From assembly GCA_919902745.1 (NCBI GenBank), contig CAKKRN010000267.1:5426-15068 (forward strand): DNA of 9,643 nt, read 5' to 3'. The notes beneath the pieces are model-generated. The model saw nothing but the letters and a program-made list of their open reading frames with translations, did not search any database and was not told where the DNA came from. Below are positions 1 through 7,097 of the stretch, one piece after another; position 1 is the stretch's first letter; each line of letters starts with the position of its first letter. This DNA comes from Syntrophaceae bacterium. GTDB lineage: Bacteria; Desulfobacterota; Syntrophia; Syntrophales; UBA5619. A program made the position numbers and the translations under genes.

Positions 1-20
1 CGATGCGGCATCGTGTCCCC
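1..20. repeat. Right half of a REP-like hairpin, cut by the window edge
   Basis: The first bases contain CGATG-CGG-CATCG and continue into ATCGTGTCCCC (10-20). That 11-mer is identical to the right arm of the complete hairpin at 7098-7123. If the bases before the window read GGGGACA, the whole would be a 12-bp stem with a CGG loop. Seen directly: the shared 11-mer and the inner 5-bp stem. Inferred: the missing left arm, and membership of a dispersed REP-like repeat family. Confidence 0.5.
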
Positions 21-66
21 AGATGCGGGTAGACGCTATCATGAAGATTCCCAAAATTCAAGCCGC

Positions 67-95
67 TTGAAATATCCGCCCGGAAAAGTTATAGG
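67..95 (+). promoter_or_regulatory. Putative sigma70 promoter of the prmA-rsmE cluster
   Basis: A TTGAAA box (67-72) is followed after exactly 17 bases by TATAGG (90-95). The boxes match the -35 consensus at five of six positions and the -10 consensus at four of six. Transcription would start near 102, leaving a leader of about 80 bases before prmA. The leader contains a weak TGAGG/CCTCA pairing (120-124 with 156-160) and a run of five T (164-168), which might be a minor attenuator. That last point is speculative. Confidence 0.45.
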
Positions 96-181
96 TATGT
101 ACAACGATCACACAAGGAGTGAGGAGGTTTACACGCCCCTCTCTTCAATATCACACCTCATAGTTTTTCCGGTGAAAGGGA

Positions 182-1150
182 ATGCGGATCGTGCCGAAAC
201 AGCATGGAAAAGCGGGGGAGAAGCAGGGCGACTGGCTGAAAATCGAGTTTTTTGCCCCGATGGAAATGATCGACGCATTGAACAACTTCGTGACGGAGAT
301 CGGCGCCCAGGGCGCCTTCCAGGAAACCCTGGAACCGCTATCGTCGAACGGTTCCCCCGAACCCCCCTCCGTGGAAGTCCTGAAAGCCTTTCTCCCGTTC
401 GACCTCCGCCTGGAGCAACGTCTTGCCGCACTTCAGGTCTACACCGACAGCCTGACGGAGCTCTTCCCGGAGCTTGAGAAGCCCGGCTTCCGGACAGAGA
501 TCATCCGCGATCCCGATTGGGGGGAGGCGTGGAAGAAATACTTCAAACCCCTCCGGGTGAGCCGGAACATCGTCATCAAACCGACCTGGGAACGCTTCTC
601 ACCGACCGGCCGGGACATCGTCATTGAGATCGACCCCGGCATGGCCTTCGGCACCGGCCAGCACCCCTCCACGAGGATGTGTCTGGAGGCGATCGATGAG
701 ATCCTCCGGAAGGAGCGACCGGTCGAGCAGTGGCGCGTCCTCGACGTCGGAACGGGAACGGGCATCCTCGGTATCGCGTGCGCGAAGCTTGGCGCCGGGC
801 GGGTCCTCTGCGTGGACAACGACGAGCAGGCGACGGAGATCGCACGGGAGAATGTTCGGATCAATCGGGTCGAAGAGCGCGTCACGGTCGCCGGCCGGGA
901 CGTCGCCGAACTCACGGAACCGTTTCATCTGGTCGTGGCGAACCTGACGGCGAAGCTCCTCATCGAACTTTATCCCCATCTCGTCCGTCTCACCCGCCCC
1001 GGCGGCTACCTTGTCATCTCGGGAATCATCGAACAGAACAAACCGGAGATCGAGGCCCGTTTCGCGGGCGGCTCCTTCCCGATCCACCGCCTCATCACCG
1101 AAAAGGAATGGGTCTGTTATCTCCTGAAGAAAGCAGGCGACCGTCCGTGA
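182..1150 (+). CDS. prmA: Ribosomal protein L11 methyltransferase PrmA
   Basis: This cytoplasmic SAM-dependent enzyme methylates ribosomal protein L11. The 322 residues are slightly longer than typical family members (about 290-310). An N-terminal substrate-recognition region (to about residue 125) precedes the Rossmann-like methyltransferase domain. The family hallmark GMAFGTGQHPST is at residues 153-164, SAM motif I DVGTGTGILGI at 188-198, and the catalytic-site segment VVANLTAKLL at 251-260. The last strand is EWVCYLLKK near the C-terminus. I chose ATG 182 because GGTGA (171-175) gives a Shine-Dalgarno site six bases upstream. GTG 191, nine bases downstream, is an alternative served by AAAGGG. 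Homology to the family really begins near residue 17 (DWLK), so the first 16 residues are an extension. The stop overlaps the rsmE start, suggesting translational coupling. Confidence 0.95.
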   Translation: MRIVPKQHGKAGEKQGDWLKIEFFAPMEMIDALNNFVTEIGAQGAFQETLEPLSSNGSPEPPSVEVLKAFLPFDLRLEQRLAALQVYTDSLTELFPELEKPGFRTEIIRDPDWGEAWKKYFKPLRVSRNIVIKPTWERFSPTGRDIVIEIDPGMAFGTGQHPSTRMCLEAIDEILRKERPVEQWRVLDVGTGTGILGIACAKLGAGRVLCVDNDEQATEIARENVRINRVEERVTVAGRDVAELTEPFHLVVANLTAKLLIELYPHLVRLTRPGGYLVISGIIEQNKPEIEARFAGGSFPIHRLITEKEWVCYLLKKAGDRP

Positions 1151-1911
1151 CGATTCCCCGAATCTACCTACCGCGCACCCTCGAGACGGGCGCGCTCTGC
1201 AAGGTGACGGCGGATCAGGCGCGTTACCTGAACACGGTCCTTCGGATGAAGCAGGGCGACCCGTTTCGGATTTTCAACGGCACGGGTTGGGAATACAGGG
1301 CGCTCATCCGGAGGCAGACGGCGGAAGGGATCGAGCTGGAGATCACCGACCGGTATGCGCTGCCCGCCGCCGAAATTCATATCACCCTCTGCCAGGCCGT
1401 CCCCAAGGCGGAGAAGATGGATGGAATCATCCGGCACGCGACGGAACTGGGCGTGGAACGGATCATCCCCTTCTTCGCGGAGCGGTCCGTCCCCCACTGG
1501 GAGCCGGAGCGGCTTCCGCGCAAACGGGAGCGGTGGCAGAAGATCGCGGTCGAGGCCTCCCGCCAGTGCGGCCGGTCCGACATCCCGGAGATCGTGGAGA
1601 TCGTGACGTTTGAGCGGATGCTTCGCGCCGTTCCCGAGAGCGGCCTCAGACTGATCCCGTGGGAAGAGGAGACGACGACGGGGATCAGCACGGTCCTTCG
1701 GGACCCGGCATGGTCGGGGATGAAGGCGTTCATCCTGGTGATCGGTCCGGAGGGAGGCTTCAGCGCGGAAGAGATCGAACTGGCCCGGCGGGCGGGTTTC
1801 CTGTCCGTCAGCCTCGGAAAAAGGGTGCTCCGTGTGGAGACGGCGTCACTCGCGCTCCTCGCCATCCTCCAGTACGAGATTGGAGCACGGGAAACGGAAT
1901 CCATGGGATGA
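1147..1911 (+). CDS. rsmE: 16S rRNA (uracil-1498-N3)-methyltransferase RsmE
   Basis: RsmE methylates N3 of U1498 in helix 44 of 16S rRNA, in assembled 30S subunits, and belongs to the SPOUT (knotted) methyltransferases. The 254-residue length is normal. An N-terminal PUA-like RNA-binding domain (about 1-70, with RYLNTVLRM near 27-34) precedes the SPOUT domain. Diagnostic motifs are KMDGIIRHATELGVERIIPF (90-109), EASRQCGRSDIPEI (136-149), IGPEGGFSAEEIE (199-211) and LGKRVLRVETAS (223-234); the last two build the SAM-binding knot. The frame stays open upstream into prmA, but homology begins at GTG 1147, which shares GTGA with the prmA stop, so ribosomes may re-initiate there. Pairing with prmA is a common arrangement and groups two ribosome-modifying enzymes. 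Confidence 0.94.
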   Translation: MTIPRIYLPRTLETGALCKVTADQARYLNTVLRMKQGDPFRIFNGTGWEYRALIRRQTAEGIELEITDRYALPAAEIHITLCQAVPKAEKMDGIIRHATELGVERIIPFFAERSVPHWEPERLPRKRERWQKIAVEASRQCGRSDIPEIVEIVTFERMLRAVPESGLRLIPWEEETTTGISTVLRDPAWSGMKAFILVIGPEGGFSAEEIELARRAGFLSVSLGKRVLRVETASLALLAILQYEIGARETESMG

Positions 1912-1926
1912 CCTAAAAGAATCCTG

Positions 1927-1951
1927 CGGTTTGCGGCTCCCCGGCAAGCCG
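1927..1951 (+). other. Intergenic hairpin between rsmE and the RDD gene
   Basis: CGGTTTGC (1927-1934) pairs with GCAAGCCG (1944-1951) over eight pairs, one of them a G-T wobble, around a nine-base loop. No T-run follows, so it is not a convincing intrinsic terminator. It may tune read-through or mRNA stability within the cluster. Confidence 0.3.
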
Positions 1952-1986
1952 AAGGAATTCACGCGGGACCATGAAGGAGAGGAACC

Positions 1987-2601
1987 ATGACGGGAAGACG
2001 GTACGGCGGTTTCTGGCGGCGACTTTTCGCCTTTCTGATCGACGGGGTCATCCTTTACTTCGCATCGCTGATTCTGTTTCTGATCGGCCTGCTCGCCCTC
2101 GGACTGAAAGGGGACGTGATGGGCCGCGTTCTCTCCTCGCTCGGGGATCCGGCACGCGGAATAGGCCTCTTCGCGCTCCTCTATATCGCCGCGTCCCTGC
2201 TCGCCGGCATGATCTACTTCACCTGGTTCCACGGGATAGCGGGCCGGACGCCGGGAAAGATGCTCCTCGGCCTCCGCGTGATCCAGGCGTCGGGCGACCC
2301 GATTACCCCGGGCATCGCCTTCCTGCGGTGGGTGGGCTACCTGATCTCCGGACCCCTCTTCTGCCTCGGCTTCCTCTGGGTCGCCTTTGACGGAAGGAAG
2401 CAGGGGTGGCACGACAAGATCGCTGCAACCCTCGTCATCCGCCGGCGAGGCGATTCCGATCCGACGGATGCGGAAGAGCCGCCCACCGCATTCGCAGCCG
2501 CCGGAATACCCCCATCCGCCGGAGCGGAAGATGCTTTCATCCCATTTCCGGAACAACAGCCGGAAAAGCCGTGCACCGACGGCGTATTGCCCAGCCCGTA
2601 A
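1987..2601 (+). CDS. RDD-family integral membrane protein
   Basis: A 204-residue membrane protein with an RDD domain. Three hydrophobic segments are visible, at about 15-40, 58-80 and 108-135. The family's conserved charges are seen as Arg in RRLFAFLIDG (11-20), with the first Asp at 19, and the second Asp in FDGRKQGWHDK (134-144). The segment TPGKMLLGLRVI (88-99) is also typical. The function of most RDD proteins is unknown; some are implicated in ion or compatible-solute transport, so no substrate is assigned. After residue 155 a polar, Pro/Ala/Glu-rich tail of about 50 residues extends beyond the domain and is probably disordered. ATG 1987 is preceded by a strong AAGGAG site; an ATG at 1971 is in another frame. 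It lies 75 bases after rsmE and is probably cotranscribed. Confidence 0.85.
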   Translation: MTGRRYGGFWRRLFAFLIDGVILYFASLILFLIGLLALGLKGDVMGRVLSSLGDPARGIGLFALLYIAASLLAGMIYFTWFHGIAGRTPGKMLLGLRVIQASGDPITPGIAFLRWVGYLISGPLFCLGFLWVAFDGRKQGWHDKIAATLVIRRRGDSDPTDAEEPPTAFAAAGIPPSAGAEDAFIPFPEQQPEKPCTDGVLPSP

Positions 2602-2629
2602 CGGGCCGCGACCCTGCCGGAAAAATGGC

Positions 2630-2656
2630 TTGACAAACGGAGCCATATTATATAGA
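2630..2656 (+). promoter_or_regulatory. Putative promoter of tRNA-Phe
   Basis: A perfect -35 box TTGACA (2630-2635) is followed by an AT-rich stretch with TATAGA (2651-2656, spacer 15). TAGAGA (2653-2658) would give the ideal spacer of 17 but a poorer match. Either start would give a 5' leader of roughly 30 bases before the tRNA, to be removed by RNase P. Confidence 0.55.
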
Positions 2657-2691
2657 GAAGCCTTCCATTTCGGCGATCGCCCGCCGAACGG

Positions 2692-2767
<76 letters not shown>

Positions 2768-2775
2768 TAAGAATC

Positions 2776-2809
2776 AAGGGGTTAGCCACTTACAGGCTAA
2801 CCCCTTTTT
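2776..2809 (+). terminator. Rho-independent terminator of tRNA-Phe
   Basis: A perfect 12-bp stem, AAGGGGTTAGCC (2776-2787) with GGCTAACCCCTT (2795-2806), encloses the seven-base loop ACTTACA. It runs into T-rich sequence (T through 2809, then CTTT). It lies nine bases after the tRNA CCA end. Confidence 0.9.
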
Positions 2810-2811
2810 CT

Positions 2812-2871
2812 TTAGAATCCAATTTTGTCCCCACTCTGTCCCCATTTTTAGCTCGTTACGTACTCTTTATG
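2812..2871 (-). pseudogene. Possible remnant of a tyrosine-integrase C-terminus
   Basis: Read on the minus strand, one frame gives HKEYVTS, a stop (2848-2850), then KWGQSGDKIGF and a stop (2812-2814); a further in-frame stop lies just upstream (2872-2874). I recall such tails (HK.. followed by WGQ/GDK) from phage-type integrases encoded beside tRNA genes. The orientation, ending toward tRNA-Phe, and the position immediately beyond its terminator fit an integrase next to its attachment site. No catalytic Arg-His-Tyr motif is present, so at most a short decayed fragment remains. The assignment rests on about 18 residues and on memory of the family, so it is tentative. Confidence 0.3.
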
Positions 2872-2921
2872 TCAGAAGTTTTTATGATCGGGAACTTCCA
2901 GAGAAAGCGGGTTAGGAGTTC

Positions 2922-2939
2922 CGGGGGTATATCCCCCCG
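2922..2939 (-). terminator. Hairpin after the antitoxin gene, possible weak terminator
   Basis: CGGGGG (2922-2927) pairs with CCCCCG (2934-2939) around a six-base loop. The hairpin begins eight bases beyond the antitoxin stop codon on the minus strand. A second 6-bp pairing, GGAACT (2891-2896) with AGTTCC (2917-2922), lies directly beyond it. There is no T-run, so termination here is uncertain. Confidence 0.35.
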
Positions 2940-2946
2940 CTTCATT

Positions 2947-3300
2947 CTACAGAAACACCTTGTAACTGATGTTCAGGGCTTTCCCCAGGCGCTTCGCCAT
3001 CTCCTTGCCGATGGTCCGCTTGCCGTTCTCCATCATGGAGATATGCCGCTGCGGGATTCCGATCATGTCGGCCAACTGTTTCTGAGTGATTCCCTCTCGG
3101 TATCGCGCTCCGCGCAGACAGACTCCCGGAAAATCCTCATCGGAATATTCAGGATAAGCTTCCCTCCACGGGATCGTGTCGGTCGTATCCACGAACCCCA
3201 GGGGCTTCAGTGTTTCAACAGCCCTTGCCATGTTCGCAATAGGTCCAAGGAATTTCAATTCAATCGTTTCAATAGGAAGCTTTCTCGTGTGTGCCTGCAT
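2947..3300 (-). CDS. XRE-type helix-turn-helix antitoxin (HigA-like)
   Basis: This 117-residue protein ends in an XRE/HTH_3 DNA-binding domain (about 66-115): ITQKQLADMIGIPQRHISMM (71-90), then ENGKRTIGKEMAKRLGKALN (91-110). It is probably the antitoxin of the toxin encoded just upstream: it would bind and neutralise the toxin and repress their shared promoter. About 60 residues before the HTH form a separate segment, with IPWREAYPE near 43-51 and PGVCLRGARYREG at 58-70. This segment probably contacts the toxin or helps dimerise; that role is inferred. ATG 3300 is preceded by a good GAGGTGA site and lies inside the 3' end of the toxin gene (32-base overlap), so translation is probably coupled. 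Toxin-first order is the HigBA pattern. The symbol is withheld because the exact family is not certain. Confidence 0.82.
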   Translation of the reverse strand: MQAHTRKLPIETIELKFLGPIANMARAVETLKPLGFVDTTDTIPWREAYPEYSDEDFPGVCLRGARYREGITQKQLADMIGIPQRHISMMENGKRTIGKEMAKRLGKALNISYKVFL

Positions 3301-3547
3301 AAATCACCTCAATAAGTCTTATCTCCTTGCTGGTTACTTCCCATATCGCCACGTAAGTGGGTCTCCCCTTCTGGATGTGGCAATGGTGGCGGTTGTCTCT
3401 TAGCCGACTATAATTCGGCCAATTCCCCCTCACTGGTCCATCTGCTTCAATGTCCCTGATCAGGTCGACAAGCGCTTCTCTGACTCTGACGGGTAAGCGG
3501 TCAATCTGTTTTAACGCTCGTTTATGGATTTTCACTGTCCACGTCAT
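3269..3547 (-). CDS. RelE/HigB-superfamily toxin
   Basis: A small, basic, 92-residue protein with the fold pattern of RelE/ParE-superfamily toxins. An N-terminal strand and helix (TVKIHKRALKQIDRLP, 4-19) is followed by a second helix (REALVDLIRDIEADG, 23-37). The core strand region contains YSRLRDNRHHCHIQKG (46-61) and YVAIWEV (65-71). The terminal motif YAGTHEKASY (83-92) holds His87, where HigB/RelE-like toxins typically carry a conserved GTH motif. Such toxins usually cleave mRNA on the ribosome; here that is by family only. ATG 3547 has AGGA about eight bases upstream. It is first in a two-gene unit with the HTH antitoxin and overlaps it by 32 bases. The protein appears intact, so the system may be functional. 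Confidence 0.8.
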   Translation of the reverse strand: MTWTVKIHKRALKQIDRLPVRVREALVDLIRDIEADGPVRGNWPNYSRLRDNRHHCHIQKGRPTYVAIWEVTSKEIRLIEVIYAGTHEKASY

Positions 3548-3557
3548 GTTCCATCCT

Positions 3558-3574
3558 ATATCAATTTTTGATAT
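3558..3574 (-). promoter_or_regulatory. Palindromic operator candidate of the toxin-antitoxin unit
   Basis: ATATCAA (3558-3564), TTT, TTGATAT (3568-3574) is a perfect 7-bp inverted repeat. It ends ten bases upstream of the toxin start codon, directly beside its Shine-Dalgarno site. Autoregulation through such a palindrome is usual for HTH antitoxins. It sits just downstream of the most plausible promoter boxes. Confidence 0.5.
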
Positions 3575-3582
3575 TACGCAAG

Positions 3583-3611
3583 AGCCTATTTTGAGGTAAT
3601 TTATTCTTCAA
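3583..3611 (-). promoter_or_regulatory. Possible promoter of the toxin-antitoxin unit
   Basis: On the minus strand TTGAAG (3611-3606) and TAGGCT (3588-3583) are separated by 17 bases, placing the transcription start near 3576, at the edge of the palindrome. The -10 match is only three of six, so this is a weak call. A further inverted repeat, AAGACAA (3614-3620) with TTGTCTT (3625-3631), lies just upstream and could be a second protein-binding site. Confidence 0.3.
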
Positions 3612-3667
3612 TCAAGACAATTGCTTGTCTTTATGAATGACTTAGCCCTGCCCACCTCATTTCTTTC

Positions 3668-3696
3668 TTGACAGTCCGTGGTTTCTCGATTAAGGA
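3668..3696 (+). promoter_or_regulatory. Putative greA promoter
   Basis: TTGACA (3668-3673) is a perfect -35 box. At a 17-base spacing the -10 region is TAAGGA (3691-3696), a poor match. The start would lie about 75 bases upstream of greA. The leader contains CTGGGT (3723-3728) pairing with ACCCAG (3747-3752), a modest hairpin ahead of the ribosome-binding site. Confidence 0.35.
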
Positions 3697-3778
3697 TCAA
3701 ACCTCGTGCGGTAGTCGGTCGGCTGGGTATTGCCTGCCTGCGAAGCACCCAGAATATCCGGGCGGGAGAAGAAGTTTT

Positions 3779-4261
3779 ATGGACAAGATACCCATCACTA
3801 AGGCGGGATTTGCAAGGTTGAAGCGGGAACTGGAGGTTGTAAGGACGGTTTCCATCCCACAGAACATCAAGGACATCGAGATCGCGAGAGGGCACGGGGA
3901 TCTTTCGGAAAACGCGGAATACTCAGCGGCCAAGGAGAAGCAGTCCTTCCTGCACGGGAAAATGCAGGAATTGGAAAACAATCTGGCGATGTCCAACGTG
4001 ATCGACTTGAAGAACCTGACCTGCGAAAGGGTGGTCTTCGGTTCGACCGTGGCCATCGAGGAGATCGGTACCGGCAAGGGGATCACCTACCAGCTTGTGG
4101 GACCCCTCGAGTCGGACCTCGAAAGAGACAGGATTTCCGTAACCTCGCCGATCGGCAGGGCGCTGATCGGCAAACGCGTCGGCGACGAGGTGAGCGTCAA
4201 GACGCCGGGCGGCGTCCGCGAATTCGAAATCATCGATATCACCGTTGATGCTGAGGACTAA
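3779..4261 (+). CDS. greA: Transcription elongation factor GreA
   Basis: GreA inserts its coiled coil into the secondary channel of RNA polymerase and stimulates cleavage of backtracked transcripts. The 160 residues are close to the usual 158. The N-terminal coiled coil (about 8-75) carries the acidic tip HGDLSENAEY (39-48), with both key residues Asp41 and Glu44. The C-terminal FKBP-like domain shows SPIGRALIGK (123-132) and ends with VREFEIIDI. ATG 3779 is chosen because homology begins at PITKAGFARLK and GGGAGAAG lies upstream; the frame is open further upstream to 3668, but without GreA-like sequence. The gene stands alone, converging on atpC 52 bases away. Its last residues (DAED) and stop codon lie inside a heptamer repeat array, so the extreme C-terminus is probably repeat-derived. 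Confidence 0.95.
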   Translation: MDKIPITKAGFARLKRELEVVRTVSIPQNIKDIEIARGHGDLSENAEYSAAKEKQSFLHGKMQELENNLAMSNVIDLKNLTCERVVFGSTVAIEEIGTGKGITYQLVGPLESDLERDRISVTSPIGRALIGKRVGDEVSVKTPGGVREFEIIDITVDAED

Positions 4262-4317
4262 GTGCTGAGGACTGAGTGCTGAGTGCTGAGTGCTGAGTCC
4301 TCAGTCCTCAGCACTAA
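4248..4317. repeat. Ten-unit heptamer array at the greA/atpC junction
   Basis: These 70 bases read as exactly ten consecutive heptamers. GTGCTGA occurs four times (4262, 4276, 4283, 4290). GGACTGA, GGACTAA and ATGCTGA are related single copies, GTCCTCA occurs twice (4297, 4304), and GCACTAA closes the array. The array contains the greA stop (4259-4261) and the atpC stop (4314-4316, minus strand). Confidence 0.85.
4261..4315. terminator. Long inverted repeat, probable bidirectional terminator
   Basis: AGTGCTGAGGACTGAG (4261-4276) is a perfect 16-bp inverted repeat of 4300-4315, separated by 23 bases. It lies exactly between convergent greA and atpC, where a shared terminator is expected. T-runs are poor: TTTT appears at 4320-4323 for the plus strand, and nothing clear for the minus strand. 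It could act as a stable 3' end protecting both mRNAs rather than a classical terminator. Confidence 0.55.
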
Positions 4318-4721
4318 GATTTTCCGGCGACGTTGATTCGGATCACCGCCCGCATAAGGGCCAGCCGGGCCTTTTCGAACTCCATATCCTGTTTGGGCAG
4401 TTTCCTTATTTTCTCCTCGGCCCTCTCCCGGGCGCGCTTCGCCCTCTCTTGGTCGATCAGATCCGCTCTTTCGGCGGTTTCCACGAGGACCGTGACCTTG
4501 GAGGCCGTGACCTCGGCATAACCTGTGTTCACCGCATAATAAGTCTTCTTGTGGTCTTTTGTGTAGCTAAGTTTCCCGACATCGACCGAACTCAGCAGGG
4601 AGGCGTGGCCCTTGAGAACGCCGAATTCGCCTTCCGTGCCGGGGATCGTCACCTCTTCGACGACTCCCTTGAAGGCGATCTTTTCGGGCGTTACGATTTC
4701 CAGTGTCAATTCGCGAGCCAT
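4314..4721 (-). CDS. atpC: ATP synthase epsilon subunit
   Basis: Epsilon is part of the rotating central stalk of F1 and an internal inhibitor of ATP hydrolysis. The 135-residue length is normal. The N-terminal beta-sandwich (about 1-85) begins [10 protein letters not shown] and carries the hallmark [14 protein letters not shown] (27-40). The C-terminal helical hairpin (about 87-132) is very rich in Arg/Lys/Glu and complete, so the inhibitory extended state is possible. The frame is open upstream to 4910, but that part overlaps atpD. ATG 4721, with GGAGG nine bases upstream, matches the family start. It is last in the operon, 16 bases after atpD, and ends inside the heptamer array. Confidence 0.95.
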   Translation of the reverse strand: MARELTLEIVTPEKIAFKGVVEEVTIPGTEGEFGVLKGHASLLSSVDVGKLSYTKDHKKTYYAVNTGYAEVTASKVTVLVETAERADLIDQERAKRARERAEEKIRKLPKQDMEFEKARLALMRAVIRINVAGKS

Positions 4722-4737
4722 CTTGAAGAACCTCCGG

Positions 4738-6180
<1,443 letters not shown>

Positions 6181-6206
6181 TTAAGCCCGCCCATTATCCG
6201 TCTTGA

Positions 6207-7082
6207 TTATCCTTTCGCCAGCGCCTCGGTGCCGCCCACGATGTCCATCAGCTCGGCGGTGATCGCCGATTGTCTTACCTTGTTGTATTTGAGCGTCAGG
6301 TTCTGAATCAGATCCTCACAGTTCCGGGTCGCGTTGTCCATCGCCGCCATCCGGGCGCCGTTTTCCCCGGCGGAGGTATCGACCAGCGCGCGGTAGATCA
6401 GGACATGAACGTACATCGGGAGCAGTTTTTCCAGCAGGGCCTGCGCCGAGGGCTCGTAGATGGAGTCGAGCAGATTTTCCGGTTCGCCCTTCTCCTTGCG
6501 TCCGATGGCGGGGAGGGGGAAAAGCCGGGCCACGGTGGGTCGCTGGACGGCGACATTGACGAACTCGTTGTAGAGAAGGTAGAGCTCGTCGTACTCTTCG
6601 TCGACGAAGGGGGGAATGACGTCTCCGGAGATCCGAACGGCAAGGCTCATGTCGAATTTTCCGAAAACATCGGGCCGGGCGTTGATGATTTTTGCCTTCT
6701 TCCGGAAGAAGTCCCGCCCCTTCCGGCCGATCGGGATGAGCTCAACCTCCCGGCCTTCGCGCGTTTTCTCTCGGATAAACCGTTCGGTCGCCTTGATCAG
6801 GTTGTTGTTGAAGCCTCCGCAGAGCCCCCGGTCGGAGGTCATGCAGATCACCCGAATCCGTTTCGGTTCCCGCACCGCCAGCAGGGGGTGGGATTCGGAG
6901 TCCACCCGGAGCGCGAGACTGTTCAGAACTTCCATGAACTTGGCTGCGTAGGGCCGGAAGTTCTCCATTCGTGTTTGGGCGGCCTTGAACCTCGAGGCGG
7001 CCACCATGTTCATCGCCCGGGTAATCTGCCTGGTTTTCTGAACGGCGGTGATCTTCCGTTTAATGTCCTTGAGTGCGGCCAT
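6207..7082 (-). CDS. atpG: ATP synthase gamma subunit
   Basis: Gamma is the rotor shaft inside the alpha3beta3 hexamer. The 291 residues are typical. The N-terminal helix starts with the family pattern DIKRKITAVQKTRQITRAM (6-24) followed by NMVAASRFKAAQ. A central alpha/beta domain contains ITSDRGLCGGFN-like sequence (here CMTSDRGLCGGFNNNLIKA). The C-terminal helix ends NATRNCEDLIQNLTLKYNKV-RQSAITAELMDIVGG, the other conserved half of the coiled coil. ATG 7082 follows AGGGAG (7092-7097 on the minus strand) at nine bases. The Shine-Dalgarno site directly abuts a stable hairpin in the atpA-atpG gap, which could influence how often ribosomes start here. Confidence 0.97.
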   Translation of the reverse strand: MAALKDIKRKITAVQKTRQITRAMNMVAASRFKAAQTRMENFRPYAAKFMEVLNSLALRVDSESHPLLAVREPKRIRVICMTSDRGLCGGFNNNLIKATERFIREKTREGREVELIPIGRKGRDFFRKKAKIINARPDVFGKFDMSLAVRISGDVIPPFVDEEYDELYLLYNEFVNVAVQRPTVARLFPLPAIGRKEKGEPENLLDSIYEPSAQALLEKLLPMYVHVLIYRALVDTSAGENGARMAAMDNATRNCEDLIQNLTLKYNKVRQSAITAELMDIVGGTEALAKG

Positions 7083-7097
7083 TCAAACCTGCTCCCT

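Noticed and set aside
119..163. Possible 14-residue leader peptide upstream of prmA (GTG start)
   Set aside because: The AAGGAG lies on the start codon itself rather than upstream, and the peptide has no run of regulatory codons.
3644..3658. GCCCTGCCCACCTCA as a degenerate second copy of the tRNA 3' end (far attachment site)
   Set aside because: The match to CCTGGCCCACCA needs a gap and a mismatch; not enough to claim a repeat without comparative data.
4248..4317. The heptamer array as a CRISPR array
   Set aside because: Units are seven bases with no unique spacers.
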